Positions 25,703 through 35,175 are shown, counted from the stretch's first letter. The stretch is 64,000 nucleotides of DNA from Streptomyces sp. Mut1 (GCF_030719295.1 NZ_CP120997.1:3046001-3110000), one strand, 5' to 3'. Program-made: numbers and translations. The notes: generated by a model from the letters alone, not told the origin.

Positions 25703-27460
25703 ATGCACCATCCCCCCACCCGTACCGCTCGGCGCCTCGTCGCACCGGTCGCGGCGGCCGCCCTGCTCGGCGGCGGTCTGCTCGCCCTCCAGGCACCGGC
25801 GGCCCAGGCGGCCGGCAACGTCGTGAAGGTCACCGGTTCGCAGGGCGACTGGCAGCTGACCGTGGACGGTTCGCCGTATACCGTCAAGGGCCTCACCTGG
25901 GGGCCGTCGGTCGCCGACGCCGAGAAGTACCTGCCCGATGTGGCGTCGATGGGCGTCAACACCATCCGCACCTGGGGCACGGACGCCACCAGCAAGCCGC
26001 TCTTCGACACGGCGGCGGCCAACGGCGTCAAGGTGATCGCCGGCTTCTGGCTCCAGCCCGGCGGCGGCCCCGGCAGCGGCGGCTGCGTCAACTACCTGAC
26101 GGACACGCAGTACAAGAACGACATGCTCGCCGAGTTCCCCAAGTGGGTCGACACCTACAAGGACAACCCCGGCGTCCTCATGTGGAACGTCGGCAACGAG
26201 TCCACGCTCGGCCTTCAGAACTGTTACGGCGGCGACGAGCTGGAGGCCCAGCGCGACGCGTACACCTCCTTCGTCAACGACATCGCGAAGAAGATCCACG
26301 AGGTGGACCCGAACCACCCGGTCACCTCCACGGACGCCTGGACCGGCGCCTGGCCGTACTACAAGAAGAACGCCCCCGACCTCGACCTGTACGCCGTGAA
26401 CGCCTACGACGCGGTGTGCGGCATCAAGTCCGACTGGGAGCAGGGCGGTTACGACAAGCCGTACATCGTCACCGAGACGGGGCCGGCCGGTGAGTGGGAG
26501 GTGGACGACGACGCCAACGGCGTACCGGACGAGCCCACCGACCCCGCGAAGGCCGAGGGATACACCAAGGCGTGGGACTGCGTCACCGGTCACACGGGGG
26601 TGGCCCTGGGCGCGACGATGTTCCACTACGGCGTCGAGGACGACTTCGGCGGTGTCTGGTTCAACCTGCTGCCGGGCGGCGAGAAGCGGCTCTCGTACTA
26701 CGCGGTGAAGAAGGCGTACGGCGCCGACACCTCCGGCGACAACACCCCGCCGGTGATCACGGACATGACCGTCGACAACGCCACCGAAGGCGTCCCGACC
26801 GGCTCGGACGTGCACATCAGCACCCGCACGAGCGACCCCGACGGTGACGCGATCACCTACCAGGTCCTCTTCAGCAGCAACTACATCGACGAGAACAAGG
26901 CGCTCGTCCCCGCCGGGACCACCGACAACGGCGACGGCTCCCTGACCGCGAAGGCCCCGGGCAAGACGGGCGTCTACAAGGTCTACGTGAAGGCCACGGA
27001 CGGCCACGGCAACGTGGGCATCGAGACCAAGTCCCTCAAGGTGGTCCCGCCGAAGGTGGACGGCACGAACGTCGCCCAGGGCAGGCCCGCCACCGCCTCC
27101 TCCTTCCAGACGGACCCGACGGGCGGCTGCCCGTGCGGCGCGGACAACGCGGTGGACGGCAGTTTCGACACCCGCTGGGCCAGTGACTGGAGCGACCCGC
27201 AGTGGCTCCAGGTCGACCTGGGCACGTCCACGGCCTTCAAGCACGTGCAGCTCGCCTGGGACCCGGCGTACGCCAAGTCCTACGAGATCCAGACGTCCGA
27301 GGACGGCCAGAACTGGACGACGGTCGAGTCCGTGACGGACGGCAACGGTGACATCGACGACCTCGACGTCAACGGGACCGGACGCTACGTCCGGATCAAC
27401 GGCACGGAACGCGGCTCGGGTTACGGCTACTCGCTCTACGAGTTCGGCGTCTACAGCTGA
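25703..27460 (+). CDS. Secreted clan GH-A glycosidase with C-terminal F5/8 (CBM32-like) domain
   Basis: A 585-residue exported enzyme. The signal peptide runs to about residue 36 (AQA-AG). A (beta/alpha)8 catalytic domain covers about residues 40-345. MWNVGNES puts Glu166 as acid/base after Asn, and YIVTETGP puts Glu258 as nucleophile, the clan GH-A pattern. A bacterial Ig/cadherin-like module (about 350-450) and an F5/8 type C carbohydrate-binding domain (about 455-585, NVAQGRPATASS) follow. Substrate is not obvious; a beta-glucan is plausible. GGAG precedes the ATG. It is regulated with the upstream DUF1996 gene through shared operators. Confidence 0.85.
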   Translation: MHHPPTRTARRLVAPVAAAALLGGGLLALQAPAAQAAGNVVKVTGSQGDWQLTVDGSPYTVKGLTWGPSVADAEKYLPDVASMGVNTIRTWGTDATSKPLFDTAAANGVKVIAGFWLQPGGGPGSGGCVNYLTDTQYKNDMLAEFPKWVDTYKDNPGVLMWNVGNESTLGLQNCYGGDELEAQRDAYTSFVNDIAKKIHEVDPNHPVTSTDAWTGAWPYYKKNAPDLDLYAVNAYDAVCGIKSDWEQGGYDKPYIVTETGPAGEWEVDDDANGVPDEPTDPAKAEGYTKAWDCVTGHTGVALGATMFHYGVEDDFGGVWFNLLPGGEKRLSYYAVKKAYGADTSGDNTPPVITDMTVDNATEGVPTGSDVHISTRTSDPDGDAITYQVLFSSNYIDENKALVPAGTTDNGDGSLTAKAPGKTGVYKVYVKATDGHGNVGIETKSLKVVPPKVDGTNVAQGRPATASSFQTDPTGGCPCGADNAVDGSFDTRWASDWSDPQWLQVDLGTSTAFKHVQLAWDPAYAKSYEIQTSEDGQNWTTVESVTDGNGDIDDLDVNGTGRYVRINGTERGSGYGYSLYEFGVYS

Positions 27461-27476
27461 CCGGAGGACGGCACTC

Positions 27477-27914
27477 ATGATGATCACTCACCTGGACCGC
27501 GTCCGGCCCCACGTGCTCGGCCTGTTCCGTATCGTCATCGGGTTGCTGTTCACCTGCCACGGGATCGCCTCGCTCTTCGGCGCCCTGGGCCGCGCGCCCG
27601 AACCGGCGGGCGCCTGGCCCGGCTGGTACGCGGCCGTCGTCCAACTGGCCGGCGGTGTCCTGGTGGCACTCGGCACCGGTACGAGAACGGCCGCGTTCCT
27701 GGGCTCCGGCTCGATGGCCTTCGCGTACTTCGACGTGCACCAGCGGGCGGCCCTCCTGCCCATCGAGAACGGCGGCGAGGCGGCGGTCCTGTTCTGCTGG
27801 ACCCTGCTGCTGCTCGTCTTCACGGGCCCCGGCACCCTGTCGGCGGCCCGTCTGCTGCCCGGCCGCCGGGCCTCGGACGAGCGGCCGGAACACCATCTCG
27901 GCGTCCCCGTTTGA
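27477..27914 (+). CDS. DoxX family membrane protein
   Basis: A 145-residue protein with four hydrophobic segments and a DoxX-type start (LFRIVIGLLFTCHGIASLFG), including the His after the first helix. Members are linked to redox homeostasis at the membrane; the role here is unknown. GGAGG lies 9 nt before the ATG and only 16 nt separate it from the glycosidase, so it is probably on the same transcript. A strong hairpin follows. Confidence 0.83.
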   Translation: MMITHLDRVRPHVLGLFRIVIGLLFTCHGIASLFGALGRAPEPAGAWPGWYAAVVQLAGGVLVALGTGTRTAAFLGSGSMAFAYFDVHQRAALLPIENGGEAAVLFCWTLLLLVFTGPGTLSAARLLPGRRASDERPEHHLGVPV

Positions 27915-27932
27915 GGGAACGGTTACGCCGCC

Positions 27933-27966
27933 AACGGCCTCCCGGGACTGCCCCCGGGAGGCCGTT
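27933..27966. terminator. Bidirectional terminator hairpin
   Basis: Perfect 14-bp arms at 27933-27946 and 27953-27966 with a 6-nt loop, between the convergent DoxX and ABC permease genes. Confidence 0.85.
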
Positions 27967-28032
27967 CGGCGTTCCCCCGCCGGTCCGGAGGCGGGGCCGG
28001 CACCACCCGGGCTCCCGCCCCGTACGGCTCCG

Positions 28033-30570
28033 CTACGGCCGGCGGCGCAGCGCGCCCCTGGCCGGCAGCGCGACCGCGAGCAGGGCCAGGCCGCCGACGG
28101 CCGCGGTGAGGGCCCCGTACATCGCCCGGGGCACGTACGGCGCGTCACCGGTCACGCCGTCCATCATCGGGATCAGCGTGGCCGCGGCGATCGCGGAGCC
28201 GAGGACCAGGCCCACCGCGGAGACCAGCAGGGCCTCCCAGCGGAGCATCGTCATCACCTGCCGCCGGGTGGCGCCGACGAGGCGCAGCGCGCCCAGTTCG
28301 GGGCGGCGGTCCAGGACCGTCATCACCAGGGTGTTGACCGCTGCGACGGCGGCGAACCCGCCGAGGACCGCGGCCATGGTGTTGTTCATCCAGGCGCCCA
28401 GCTTCGCGTCGCGGTTCTGCTCGGTGGCGTAGCCGGAGGCGTCGGTGACCTGGCCCAGAGCGGCCAGCGACTTCTCCGAGCCGCCCCGTACCAGCAGTGT
28501 GCTGTCGAAGCCCGAGGTGACGTGCCCGGCCAGGGAGGCCCGGTCCATGGTCACCGTGGCCACGCCGAGCCCGCGGCCGTAGACCGCGACGATCTCGGGG
28601 GCGGCCTCGGTCCCGTCGGGGAGGTGGAGCGGGAGCCGGTCGCCGACACCGGCGCCCGCCGAGGCCGCCAGGGTGCGGTCGATCGCGATACGGCCCGTGC
28701 CGAGGCGGTCGAGGCTGCCCTCGCGTACGTCCAGGTCCTGCACCTTCGCCAGTTCGGCGCCGGAGCCGGTGACACCCTGGGTGGCCGCGCCCAGCAGCGA
28801 CTTGAACTCGCCGGAGCCGGTCGGCACCAGCACCTGTGTGTTCAGCAGCCCGACGGCTGCCTGGACACCCGGCGCGCGGGCCGCGCGGGCGGCCGCGTCC
28901 ACCGGGAGCCCGGCCGGGTCCGTCACCACGTGGTCCGCGGTGATGCCGGCGCGCAGCTGCTTGTCGGCGGCGTGGCTCTCGCTCGTGTGCATGAACACGA
29001 GGGTCGAGGAGAAGGCCACGGCGAGCACGATCGGGGTGATCGCGGAGGCGAGGCGGCGGGCGTTGGCGCGGGAGTTGGCGGCCGCGAGCCCGGCCGCCGG
29101 CCCCGCGCCGCGCAGCGGCAGCCCGAACAGGCCCGCGCACAGCCGGGCCACCAGCGGGCCGAGCAGCCCGACGGCGAGCATGAAGAGCATGACCACGCCG
29201 AGGGCGGCGCCGGCGGCGTCGTCTCCGGAGGAGCGGGCGGCCACGCCGGTGAGGATCGCGCCTCCGACGAGGGCGGCGACGCCGAGGAGGGTGCGGACCG
29301 GGCCGGGCCGCAGCCGCTCGACCGACGCCTCCGACAGCGCCTGCCCCGGCTTGATCCTCGCGGGCCGGCGCCCGGCCGTCCAGCCCGCGCCGAGCGCGGT
29401 GAGCAGCCCCATGACGACGGCGGCGAGCAGCGGGAGCCCGGAGACGTGCAGGTCCACGGCGCGCGGGACGGCGCCCCGGTCCTGGAGCTGCCCGAACCAC
29501 CAGTGCGCGAGCCCGATGCCGGGCAGGCAGCCGACGATCCCGGCGAGCGGCGCGACGAGCAGCGCCTCGGAGGCGACCGCGCGGCGGACCTGCCGCGGGG
29601 TGGCGCCGATGGCGCGCAGCAGGGCGAAGGAGCGGGCCCGCTGGCCGACCGAGAGCGCCACGGTCCCGGCGGCGGTGAAGACGGCGACGATGGCCGCGAT
29701 GCCACCGAAGGAGCCGCCGATCCCGAAGAGCGTCACCTTGGCGTACCCGAGGCCAGGGTCCTCGACGGCGCCCCGGTCGTCGCCCGTGTGGACCAGGACA
29801 CCGGAGCCGGCGAGGGCCTTCTTCACGGCGTCGGCGAGGGCGTCGGTGCCGGTGCCCTTCTCCGCCAGCACGACGACGGCGTCGGCCTTGCCGGGGTGCC
29901 CGGCGAGGGTGGGGGCCTGGGCGTCGGCGAACCAGGTCGTGGCGCCCGCCTCGCCGGAGTCCCGGGCGGTTTCCCGGGGACCGGCGTCGGCGACGCCGGC
30001 GACGCGGAAGTCCTGCCGCCCGGCGGCGGTCTCCAGTACGACGGTGTCGCCGACAACAGCCCGCGCGGCGCGGGCCGTACCCGCGTCGAGCACGACCTCG
30101 CCCTCGCGGGGCGCGGAGCCGTCGGTCAGCGAGGTGCCGGTGAAGGTGTGCGCGCCCCATCCGTGCGCGGTGAGCACACCGCCCGGGACGTGCGGCTCGC
30201 GGGCGCCGGAGCCGGCGCCCGGCGCGTGCACCGGGAAGGTGAAGTCCGCGACGGCGGCGGCCGCGCCCGGTGCCTCGGCGGCCTTCGCCGCCAGCCCGGC
30301 GTCCATCCGTGCGGTGTCCGGCAGCGGCGTCGCCTCCTTCTCCAGGTCCTCGCCACTGCCGGTGACGACGTACTCGTTCTGGTCCGCCGCCGCGACGACC
30401 GGCGCGGCGGCGTACCGCTCGGGCGGCACGGAGGCGCGCAGGCTGGTTTCCAGCAGGATTCCGCAGGCCGAGACGATCAGTGCGGACATGAGCAGCGCGA
30501 GGAAGGTTCCCGCGAAGGACGCGGGCTTGAAGCGGATGGCCTCGCGGGCGAGTCCGTTGGGGCGCCTCAT
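28033..30570 (-). CDS. ABC transporter permease, FtsX/MacB type, duplicated
   Basis: An 845-residue membrane protein. One N-terminal helix (about residues 20-42) precedes a large extracytoplasmic domain. Two FtsX-type three-helix modules follow at about residues 265-400 and 715-845, with more helices and a second extracytoplasmic domain between. VGQRARSFALLRAIGATPRQ and LDRRPELGALRLVGATRRQ are the duplicated cytoplasmic coupling motifs. It pairs with the overlapping ATPase gene (ATGA). Such systems act in peptide or lipoprotein export or antimicrobial-peptide defence; the substrate is unknown. Confidence 0.9.
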   Translation of the reverse strand: MRRPNGLAREAIRFKPASFAGTFLALLMSALIVSACGILLETSLRASVPPERYAAAPVVAAADQNEYVVTGSGEDLEKEATPLPDTARMDAGLAAKAAEAPGAAAAVADFTFPVHAPGAGSGAREPHVPGGVLTAHGWGAHTFTGTSLTDGSAPREGEVVLDAGTARAARAVVGDTVVLETAAGRQDFRVAGVADAGPRETARDSGEAGATTWFADAQAPTLAGHPGKADAVVVLAEKGTGTDALADAVKKALAGSGVLVHTGDDRGAVEDPGLGYAKVTLFGIGGSFGGIAAIVAVFTAAGTVALSVGQRARSFALLRAIGATPRQVRRAVASEALLVAPLAGIVGCLPGIGLAHWWFGQLQDRGAVPRAVDLHVSGLPLLAAVVMGLLTALGAGWTAGRRPARIKPGQALSEASVERLRPGPVRTLLGVAALVGGAILTGVAARSSGDDAAGAALGVVMLFMLAVGLLGPLVARLCAGLFGLPLRGAGPAAGLAAANSRANARRLASAITPIVLAVAFSSTLVFMHTSESHAADKQLRAGITADHVVTDPAGLPVDAAARAARAPGVQAAVGLLNTQVLVPTGSGEFKSLLGAATQGVTGSGAELAKVQDLDVREGSLDRLGTGRIAIDRTLAASAGAGVGDRLPLHLPDGTEAAPEIVAVYGRGLGVATVTMDRASLAGHVTSGFDSTLLVRGGSEKSLAALGQVTDASGYATEQNRDAKLGAWMNNTMAAVLGGFAAVAAVNTLVMTVLDRRPELGALRLVGATRRQVMTMLRWEALLVSAVGLVLGSAIAAATLIPMMDGVTGDAPYVPRAMYGALTAAVGGLALLAVALPARGALRRRP

Positions 30571-31412
30571 GCCGCCGCCCCCGCCATCGCCCCGGCGCGG
30601 GCGGTACGGGAGGTGAGCGCGGCCATCCCGGCCGCGATGCGCTCCGCCGAGCCCCGCTCGACGTGGCCGGCGAAGGCGCCGTCGGCGAGGAACAGCACCC
30701 GGTCGGCCCAGGCGGCCGCTGCCGGGTCGTGGGTGACCATGACGACGGTGGCGCCGAGGGCGTCCACCGCGTTGCGCAGCAGGCCGAGGACCTCGGCGGC
30801 GGTGCCGGTGTCGAGGGCGCCGGTGGGCTCGTCCGCGAAGATCACGTCCGGTTCGGTGATCAGGGCGCGGGCGACGGCCACGCGCTGCTGCTGGCCGCCG
30901 GAGAGCTCCGCCGGCCTGCGCCGCGCCTTGTCCGCGAGCCCGACCTGGGCGAGCACCGCCTGCGCCCGGTGCCGGTCCTGGCGCTGCCCGGCCAGGCGCA
31001 TCGGCAGCAGCACGTTCTGCTCCACGGTCAGCGACGGCAGCAGGTTGAACGCCTGGAAGACGAAGCCGAGGCGGCTGCGGCGCAGCTCGGTGAGCTCGTT
31101 CTCGCTCATGCCGGTGATCTCCGTACCGCCGAGCCGTACCGATCCCGCCGACGGCCGGTCGAGTCCGGCGGCGCACTGCAGGAAGGTCGACTTTCCGGAC
31201 CCGGACGGGCCCATGACCGCGGTGAACGTGCCGCGCGGCAGGGCCAGGTCGATGCCCGCGAGGGCGTGCACCGTGCCCGCCCCGCGTCCGTAGTGCCGCC
31301 GGACGTCGCGCAGTTCCACGGCGAGGCCGGGCGTGGCGGCCGGGCCCCCGGGCCGGTTGTCCGCCTGTGGCCGGTCGCCCGCCTTCTGCCGCTTGCCGCT
31401 GCGTAGCCTCAT
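30567..31412 (-). CDS. ABC transporter ATPase (LolD/MacB type)
   Basis: A 281-residue ATPase with Walker A GPSGSGKST near residue 70, the Q-loop in FVFQAFNLLPSL, signature LSGGQQQRVAVARAL and Walker B VIFADEPTGALD. The FVFQAFNLLP motif is typical of the LolD/MacB class that powers FtsX-type permeases. A 28-residue N-terminal extension is charged and disordered-looking. It is downstream of a same-strand two-component system that probably controls it. Confidence 0.92.
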   Translation of the reverse strand: MRLRSGKRQKAGDRPQADNRPGGPAATPGLAVELRDVRRHYGRGAGTVHALAGIDLALPRGTFTAVMGPSGSGKSTFLQCAAGLDRPSAGSVRLGGTEITGMSENELTELRRSRLGFVFQAFNLLPSLTVEQNVLLPMRLAGQRQDRHRAQAVLAQVGLADKARRRPAELSGGQQQRVAVARALITEPDVIFADEPTGALDTGTAAEVLGLLRNAVDALGATVVMVTHDPAAAAWADRVLFLADGAFAGHVERGSAERIAAGMAALTSRTARAGAMAGAAA

Positions 31413-31508
31413 TTTCCGGTCTCCTTCACACGTGCGCTTCTCCGACGGATGAAGAGTGCGGGGAAGGCTGTGCGCCGGGCGTCATACCCGGGAGCCAAAC
31501 CGGCGGTA

Positions 31509-31520
31509 CTACGGCCGTAG
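31509..31520. promoter_or_regulatory. Palindrome in the ABC transporter promoter region
   Basis: CTACGGCCGTAG is a 12-bp perfect palindrome, flanked as GGTA-CTACGGCCGTAG-GGGG, about 97 bp before the ATPase start. It is a candidate binding site for the adjacent NarL-type regulator. This is an inference from position and symmetry. Confidence 0.4.
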
Positions 31521-31552
31521 GGGGTGGCGGAGAGCGGGCGAGCGCCCACCGC

Positions 31553-32227
31553 CTACTCGCCCGGGGCCACCAGCCCCGATTCGTAGGCGAAGACCACCGC
31601 CTGGGCGCGGTCGCGCAGGTCGAGCTTGGTGAGGACGCGGCTGACGTGGGTCTTCACCGTCTGCTCGGCGAGCACCAGTGTCCGCGCGATCTCGCCGTTC
31701 GACAGGCCGCGGGCCACCAGTGCGAGGACCTCGGTCTCGCGCTCCGTCAGGCCCTTCAGCCGCTGCGCGGGCTTGCCCCGGGCGGCGGGGCGCTGCTTGA
31801 CGAAGTCCGCGATGAGGCGGCGCGTCACGGACGGGGCGAGCAGCGCGTCGCCCGCGGCCACGACGCGGACCGCCGCGATCAGGTCGGCCGGTGGCGCGTC
31901 CTTGAGGAGGAAGCCGCTCGCGCCCGCCCGGAGCGCCTCGTAGACGTAGTCGTCGACGTCGAAGGTGGTGAGCATCAGGACGCGGGGCCGGTGCGTCACG
32001 CCCGACGGCGGGTGCAGGAGGTCGCGTGCGGCCTCCAGGCCGTTCATCCCGGGCATCCGGACGTCCATCAGCACGACATCGGGGTGGGTGTGCCGGCTCA
32101 GCTCGACGCCCTGCGCGCCGTCGGGGGCCTCGCCCACCACGTCGATGTCGCTCTGGGCGGCCAGCAGCGCGGCGAAGCCCGCCCGCACCATGGCCTGGTC
32201 GTCGACGATGATGACGCGTGTCGTCAC
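31553..32227 (-). CDS. NarL/LuxR-type response regulator
   Basis: A 224-residue regulator. The receiver domain has the acidic pair DD near residue 9, the phospho-acceptor Asp in VVLMDVRMPG near residue 55 and Lys in GFLLKDAP. The C-terminal LuxR helix-turn-helix is LTERETEVLALVARGLSNGE, followed by VKTHVSRVLTKL. GTG start overlapping the kinase stop (GTGA). Unlike the regulator at 3287, all phosphorylation residues are intact. Confidence 0.93.
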   Translation of the reverse strand: MTTRVIIVDDQAMVRAGFAALLAAQSDIDVVGEAPDGAQGVELSRHTHPDVVLMDVRMPGMNGLEAARDLLHPPSGVTHRPRVLMLTTFDVDDYVYEALRAGASGFLLKDAPPADLIAAVRVVAAGDALLAPSVTRRLIADFVKQRPAARGKPAQRLKGLTERETEVLALVARGLSNGEIARTLVLAEQTVKTHVSRVLTKLDLRDRAQAVVFAYESGLVAPGE

Positions 32228-33462
32228 GTGGTGTCCGTTCCGGTCAGAGGAAGCCGGGCGGCGACGCGGAAGCCGCCGTCCGGGAGCGGCCCCGCGTCGA
32301 GGGTGCCGCCGATGATCCGTACCCGCTCGCGCATGCCGACGAGCCCGTGCCCGGTACCGCTCGCTTCGAGCGGCCCGGCGGGCGGCTCGGGCGGCGGGCC
32401 GTTGACGACCAGGACGGTGAGCCGCGGGCCGGCCGGCGGTTCGGGTTGCGACACGGACAGCGAGACCCGCGTGGGTGCTCCCGGCGCGTGCCGTACGACG
32501 TTCGCGAGGGCCTCCTGGACGATCCGGTATGCGGACAGGCCCACCGCTTCCGGCACGTCGGCGTCGCAGGGGGTGAACTCCACCGGCCCGCCGGCCCTCG
32601 CCGTCGCCTCCGCCAGGGATCCGATCTGCGCCAGGCCCGGCTGGGGCACGAGTTCGCCGTCCGCCTCCTCGTTGCGCAGCACGCCGAGGAGCCTGCGCAT
32701 CTCGCCGAGCGACTGGCGCGCGGTGGCCGCGATGGTGGTGAACTCCTCCCGCATCCGCGGCGGCAGCCCGTCGTGGCGGTACTCCGCGGTGTCCGCCTGC
32801 ACCGTGATGACGGACATGTGGTGGGCCACCACGTCGTGCAGTTCGCGGGCGATCCGGGCACGCTCCTCCAGCAGCGTGCGCCGGCCGCGCTCGGCCTCGC
32901 TGATCGTCTCCTGCTCGGCCAGCCTGCGCTGAACCTCGGACCGCTCGCGCAGCGCACCGCCCAGCAGGAGCGCCACGCCCCCGAGGATGGTGAACAGCAG
33001 GTCCCCGGCGCCGAAGCCGTGGGGCGCGGCGAACCCGAGGGCCACGTTCGCGACCGCCGTGGCCAGCCACACCAGCAGCAGCGTCCGGCGCCGCTCGCGC
33101 AGGCCCAGGGCCAGGCAGAGGCCGACGTACCCGACGATCTCCATGGGCGGGAACGGCCACAGCAGCCGCTCCTCGAAGTCGACGGCGAGCAGGGCGAGCG
33201 CCCCCGCCACGTCGGCGGCGAAGACCACGTACCAGGCGTGCAGCGGCCGTACGACGGCGAGCAGCAGCGGTGCGGCCTGGGCGACGGCCAGCGCGCCGGC
33301 GACGCCCCCGTTCAGGCCGTAGTCGGCGGTGAGGACCTGGATGGTGGTGGGCAGCAGGGCGACGCACAGCACGAACGCCACGGCCCACGGCAGCGCCCGC
33401 ACCCACCGCCGCGAAGCGCCCGCGAGCAGCGCGCGCGGGCGCTTCTCCTCCACTGAGGTCAT
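32224..33462 (-). CDS. Sensor histidine kinase (NarL-system, HisKA_3)
   Basis: A 412-residue membrane kinase. Five or six hydrophobic segments cover about residues 25-165, without a large extracellular loop. The dimerisation/phospho-acceptor helix is ARIARELHDVVAHHMSVI, with the acceptor near His209, and the C-terminal ATPase domain has HGLVGMRERV. It pairs with the overlapping response regulator. The short loops suggest sensing within the membrane, as in systems that detect envelope stress and control a nearby ABC transporter. ATG at 33462 is chosen; GTG at 33468 is equally possible. Confidence 0.92.
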   Translation of the reverse strand: MTSVEEKRPRALLAGASRRWVRALPWAVAFVLCVALLPTTIQVLTADYGLNGGVAGALAVAQAAPLLLAVVRPLHAWYVVFAADVAGALALLAVDFEERLLWPFPPMEIVGYVGLCLALGLRERRRTLLLVWLATAVANVALGFAAPHGFGAGDLLFTILGGVALLLGGALRERSEVQRRLAEQETISEAERGRRTLLEERARIARELHDVVAHHMSVITVQADTAEYRHDGLPPRMREEFTTIAATARQSLGEMRRLLGVLRNEEADGELVPQPGLAQIGSLAEATARAGGPVEFTPCDADVPEAVGLSAYRIVQEALANVVRHAPGAPTRVSLSVSQPEPPAGPRLTVLVVNGPPPEPPAGPLEASGTGHGLVGMRERVRIIGGTLDAGPLPDGGFRVAARLPLTGTDTT

Positions 33463-33503
33463 GCTCACCAGCGTATGCGCACCGCGGCGGGGGCCGGCCG
33501 AAC

Positions 33504-33536
33504 GGCCTCCCGGGGGCTGTCCGCTGCCGGGAGGCC
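33504..33536 (-). terminator. Hairpin terminator after the sigma-factor operon
   Basis: GGCCTCCCGG at 33504-33513 pairs with CCGGGAGGCC at 33527-33536 across a 13-nt loop. It starts 18 nt beyond the stop of the membrane protein gene at 33554 and precedes the kinase promoter. Confidence 0.65.
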
Positions 33537-33553
33537 GGGTGGCGGGCCGGGTG

Positions 33554-34612
33554 TCAGTCCGTGGTCTTCGCCGGCCCCACGCTCAGGTAGGTCGAGCGGC
33601 GGACGACGTGGCCGGGCTTGTCGTGCTCGTCGTGGTTGACCTCCAGGATGCGGCCGTCGGACGGGGAGACGATCCAGTGCTGGCGGAGGATCGGGCCGGG
33701 TTCCAGCTTGTAGCCCTTGGGGTTTTTCCCGTCCGTGGCCGGGCTGAAGCCCCAGTCCTTCGGGTTCTGCTCGGTGAAGCGCTTGTCCCACTTCCAGGTG
33801 ATCCGGGTGCCGGAGCGGCCGACCGCGTCCTTCACGCCCTCCTTCACCGTGGCGCCGGGAGTCTTCGCCAGGACGCGGAAGACCGCGGCTCGCACCTTGT
33901 TGGTGATGGGCGCGCTGATCAGCAGCTCACCGGCCTGCCGGACGGTCTGCTCCGCGGCGGCGTCGCTCCCCTTGGCTCCGGCGGAAAGTGCGCGGCGCAG
34001 TGCGTCCGGCTCGGCGGGCAGGTTCTTGAGGTGGTCCCAGTCCACCCAGCCCTTGCCGACGGCCCACTCGCGTTCCGAGTCGAACTTCTTGACGGCGGTC
34101 GTCCCGTCCTCGCTCTTGATGGTCATCGAGTTACGGCTCAGGTAGATGGTGTCGGTGGAGGCGTGGTTACCCTCCACCCACCCCGTCACCTTGGTCTTCC
34201 AGTACGGGGCGGTCGCCGACTTGCCCTTGAGGTGCTCTGTGATCGACTCGCTGTTGACGCGGTCGGCGATGGTGAAGTGGTTGGCCATGGTGGTGAACAC
34301 CTCGGACGCCGACGCGCTGGCCGCCGGTCCGTCGCCGCCGATGTCCGTGACCGGAAGGATCGCGGCGCCCACCGCGATGGCCGCGACCGCGGCGGCGAGG
34401 GCGAACATCCGGTTCCGGCCGAAGCGGGGCTTGACGACCTCGGCCCGGACGGTCTCCTGGGTGTCCGTGGCGTCCGCCGCGATGGCCCCCAGGACCAGTG
34501 AGTGGGCCCGTGCCTGGACGGCCGGGTCGAGCGGTTCGGTCCGGCCGGCGCGCTCCAGGGCGGCGGCGCCGGGGAAGTCGAGGAGGTCCTTGTGCTGGTT
34601 CTCGTGCGTCAT
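33554..34612 (-). CDS. CU044_5270-like membrane protein, sigma-factor partner
   Basis: A 352-residue protein. A cytoplasmic N-terminus of about 68 residues is followed by one transmembrane helix (about residues 70-90) and an extracytoplasmic domain of about 250 residues. That domain has lipoprotein-carrier-like features (DTIYLSRNSMTIKS, EREWAVGKGW, ILEVNHDEH). Its ATG overlaps the stop of the ECF sigma gene. The layout suits an anti-sigma factor, but no zinc-binding HxxxCxxC motif is present. It resembles the actinobacterial CU044_5270 family that accompanies ECF sigma factors. Confidence 0.75.
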   Translation of the reverse strand: MTHENQHKDLLDFPGAAALERAGRTEPLDPAVQARAHSLVLGAIAADATDTQETVRAEVVKPRFGRNRMFALAAAVAAIAVGAAILPVTDIGGDGPAASASASEVFTTMANHFTIADRVNSESITEHLKGKSATAPYWKTKVTGWVEGNHASTDTIYLSRNSMTIKSEDGTTAVKKFDSEREWAVGKGWVDWDHLKNLPAEPDALRRALSAGAKGSDAAAEQTVRQAGELLISAPITNKVRAAVFRVLAKTPGATVKEGVKDAVGRSGTRITWKWDKRFTEQNPKDWGFSPATDGKNPKGYKLEPGPILRQHWIVSPSDGRILEVNHDEHDKPGHVVRRSTYLSVGPAKTTD

Positions 34613-35175
34613 GCGAAGTCTCCCGTCAGGGTCGTACGGGTGGTTCTGGAAAGTCCGTCGCGCAGCCGGGTACGGGCCCGGTGCAGACGGGAACGTGCGG
34701 TGCCGGCGGGGACGCCGACGGCGGCGGCGGCCTCGGCGGGGGTCAGCTGCTCCCACGCCACGAGGAGCAGCAGCTCGCGCTCGTTCTCGGGGAGTTCGGC
34801 GAGCTTCTCGCGCAGCTCGGGGCCGACGGAGGCGGCGTCCAGGCGCTGGTCGACGGCCTGCCAGGGGTCGGCTGTCGTGGCGTCGGGGTGCTGGCGCTGT
34901 TCGCGGGCGGCGGCGCGTGCCACGGCCTGCCGGTGCCGGGACAGTACGTTCCCTGCGACGCCGAACAGCCAGCCCCTGGCGGAGCCGCGCTCGGCGTCGA
35001 ACGTCTTGCGGTGGGCGTACGCCTGGAGCCACACCTCGGAGAGCAGGTCGTCGGCGGCTGCCGGCGCGCGGCGTACGAGGTAGCCGTGCAGGGCCTGGGA
35101 GTGCCGGGCGACCAGCGGCTCGAATGCCGTTGGCTCGCGTGCGGAGCGAGCCAACAGGTCCTCGTCCGGATCCAT
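34609..35175 (-). CDS. ECF-type RNA polymerase sigma factor
   Basis: A 188-residue sigma-70 family protein with region 2 (about residues 12-75: FEPLVARHSQALHGYLVRRA, then DLLSEVWLQAY) and region 4 (about residues 120-175: LPENERELLLLVAWEQLTPA, then EAAAAVGVPAGTARSRLHRA). No C-terminal extension. AGGAG 7 nt upstream supports the ATG. It is coupled to the downstream membrane protein gene, its likely regulator. Target promoters are unknown. Confidence 0.92.
   Translation of the reverse strand: MDPDEDLLARSAREPTAFEPLVARHSQALHGYLVRRAPAAADDLLSEVWLQAYAHRKTFDAERGSARGWLFGVAGNVLSRHRQAVARAAAREQRQHPDATTADPWQAVDQRLDAASVGPELREKLAELPENERELLLLVAWEQLTPAEAAAAVGVPAGTARSRLHRARTRLRDGLSRTTRTTLTGDFA

Noticed and set aside
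27655..31293. A 1212-codon open frame on the plus strand opposite the ABC transporter genes
   Set aside because: It is antisense to two genes with clear FtsX and Walker motifs, and its product is Arg/Gly/Ala-rich without any domain. High GC keeps such shadow frames open.
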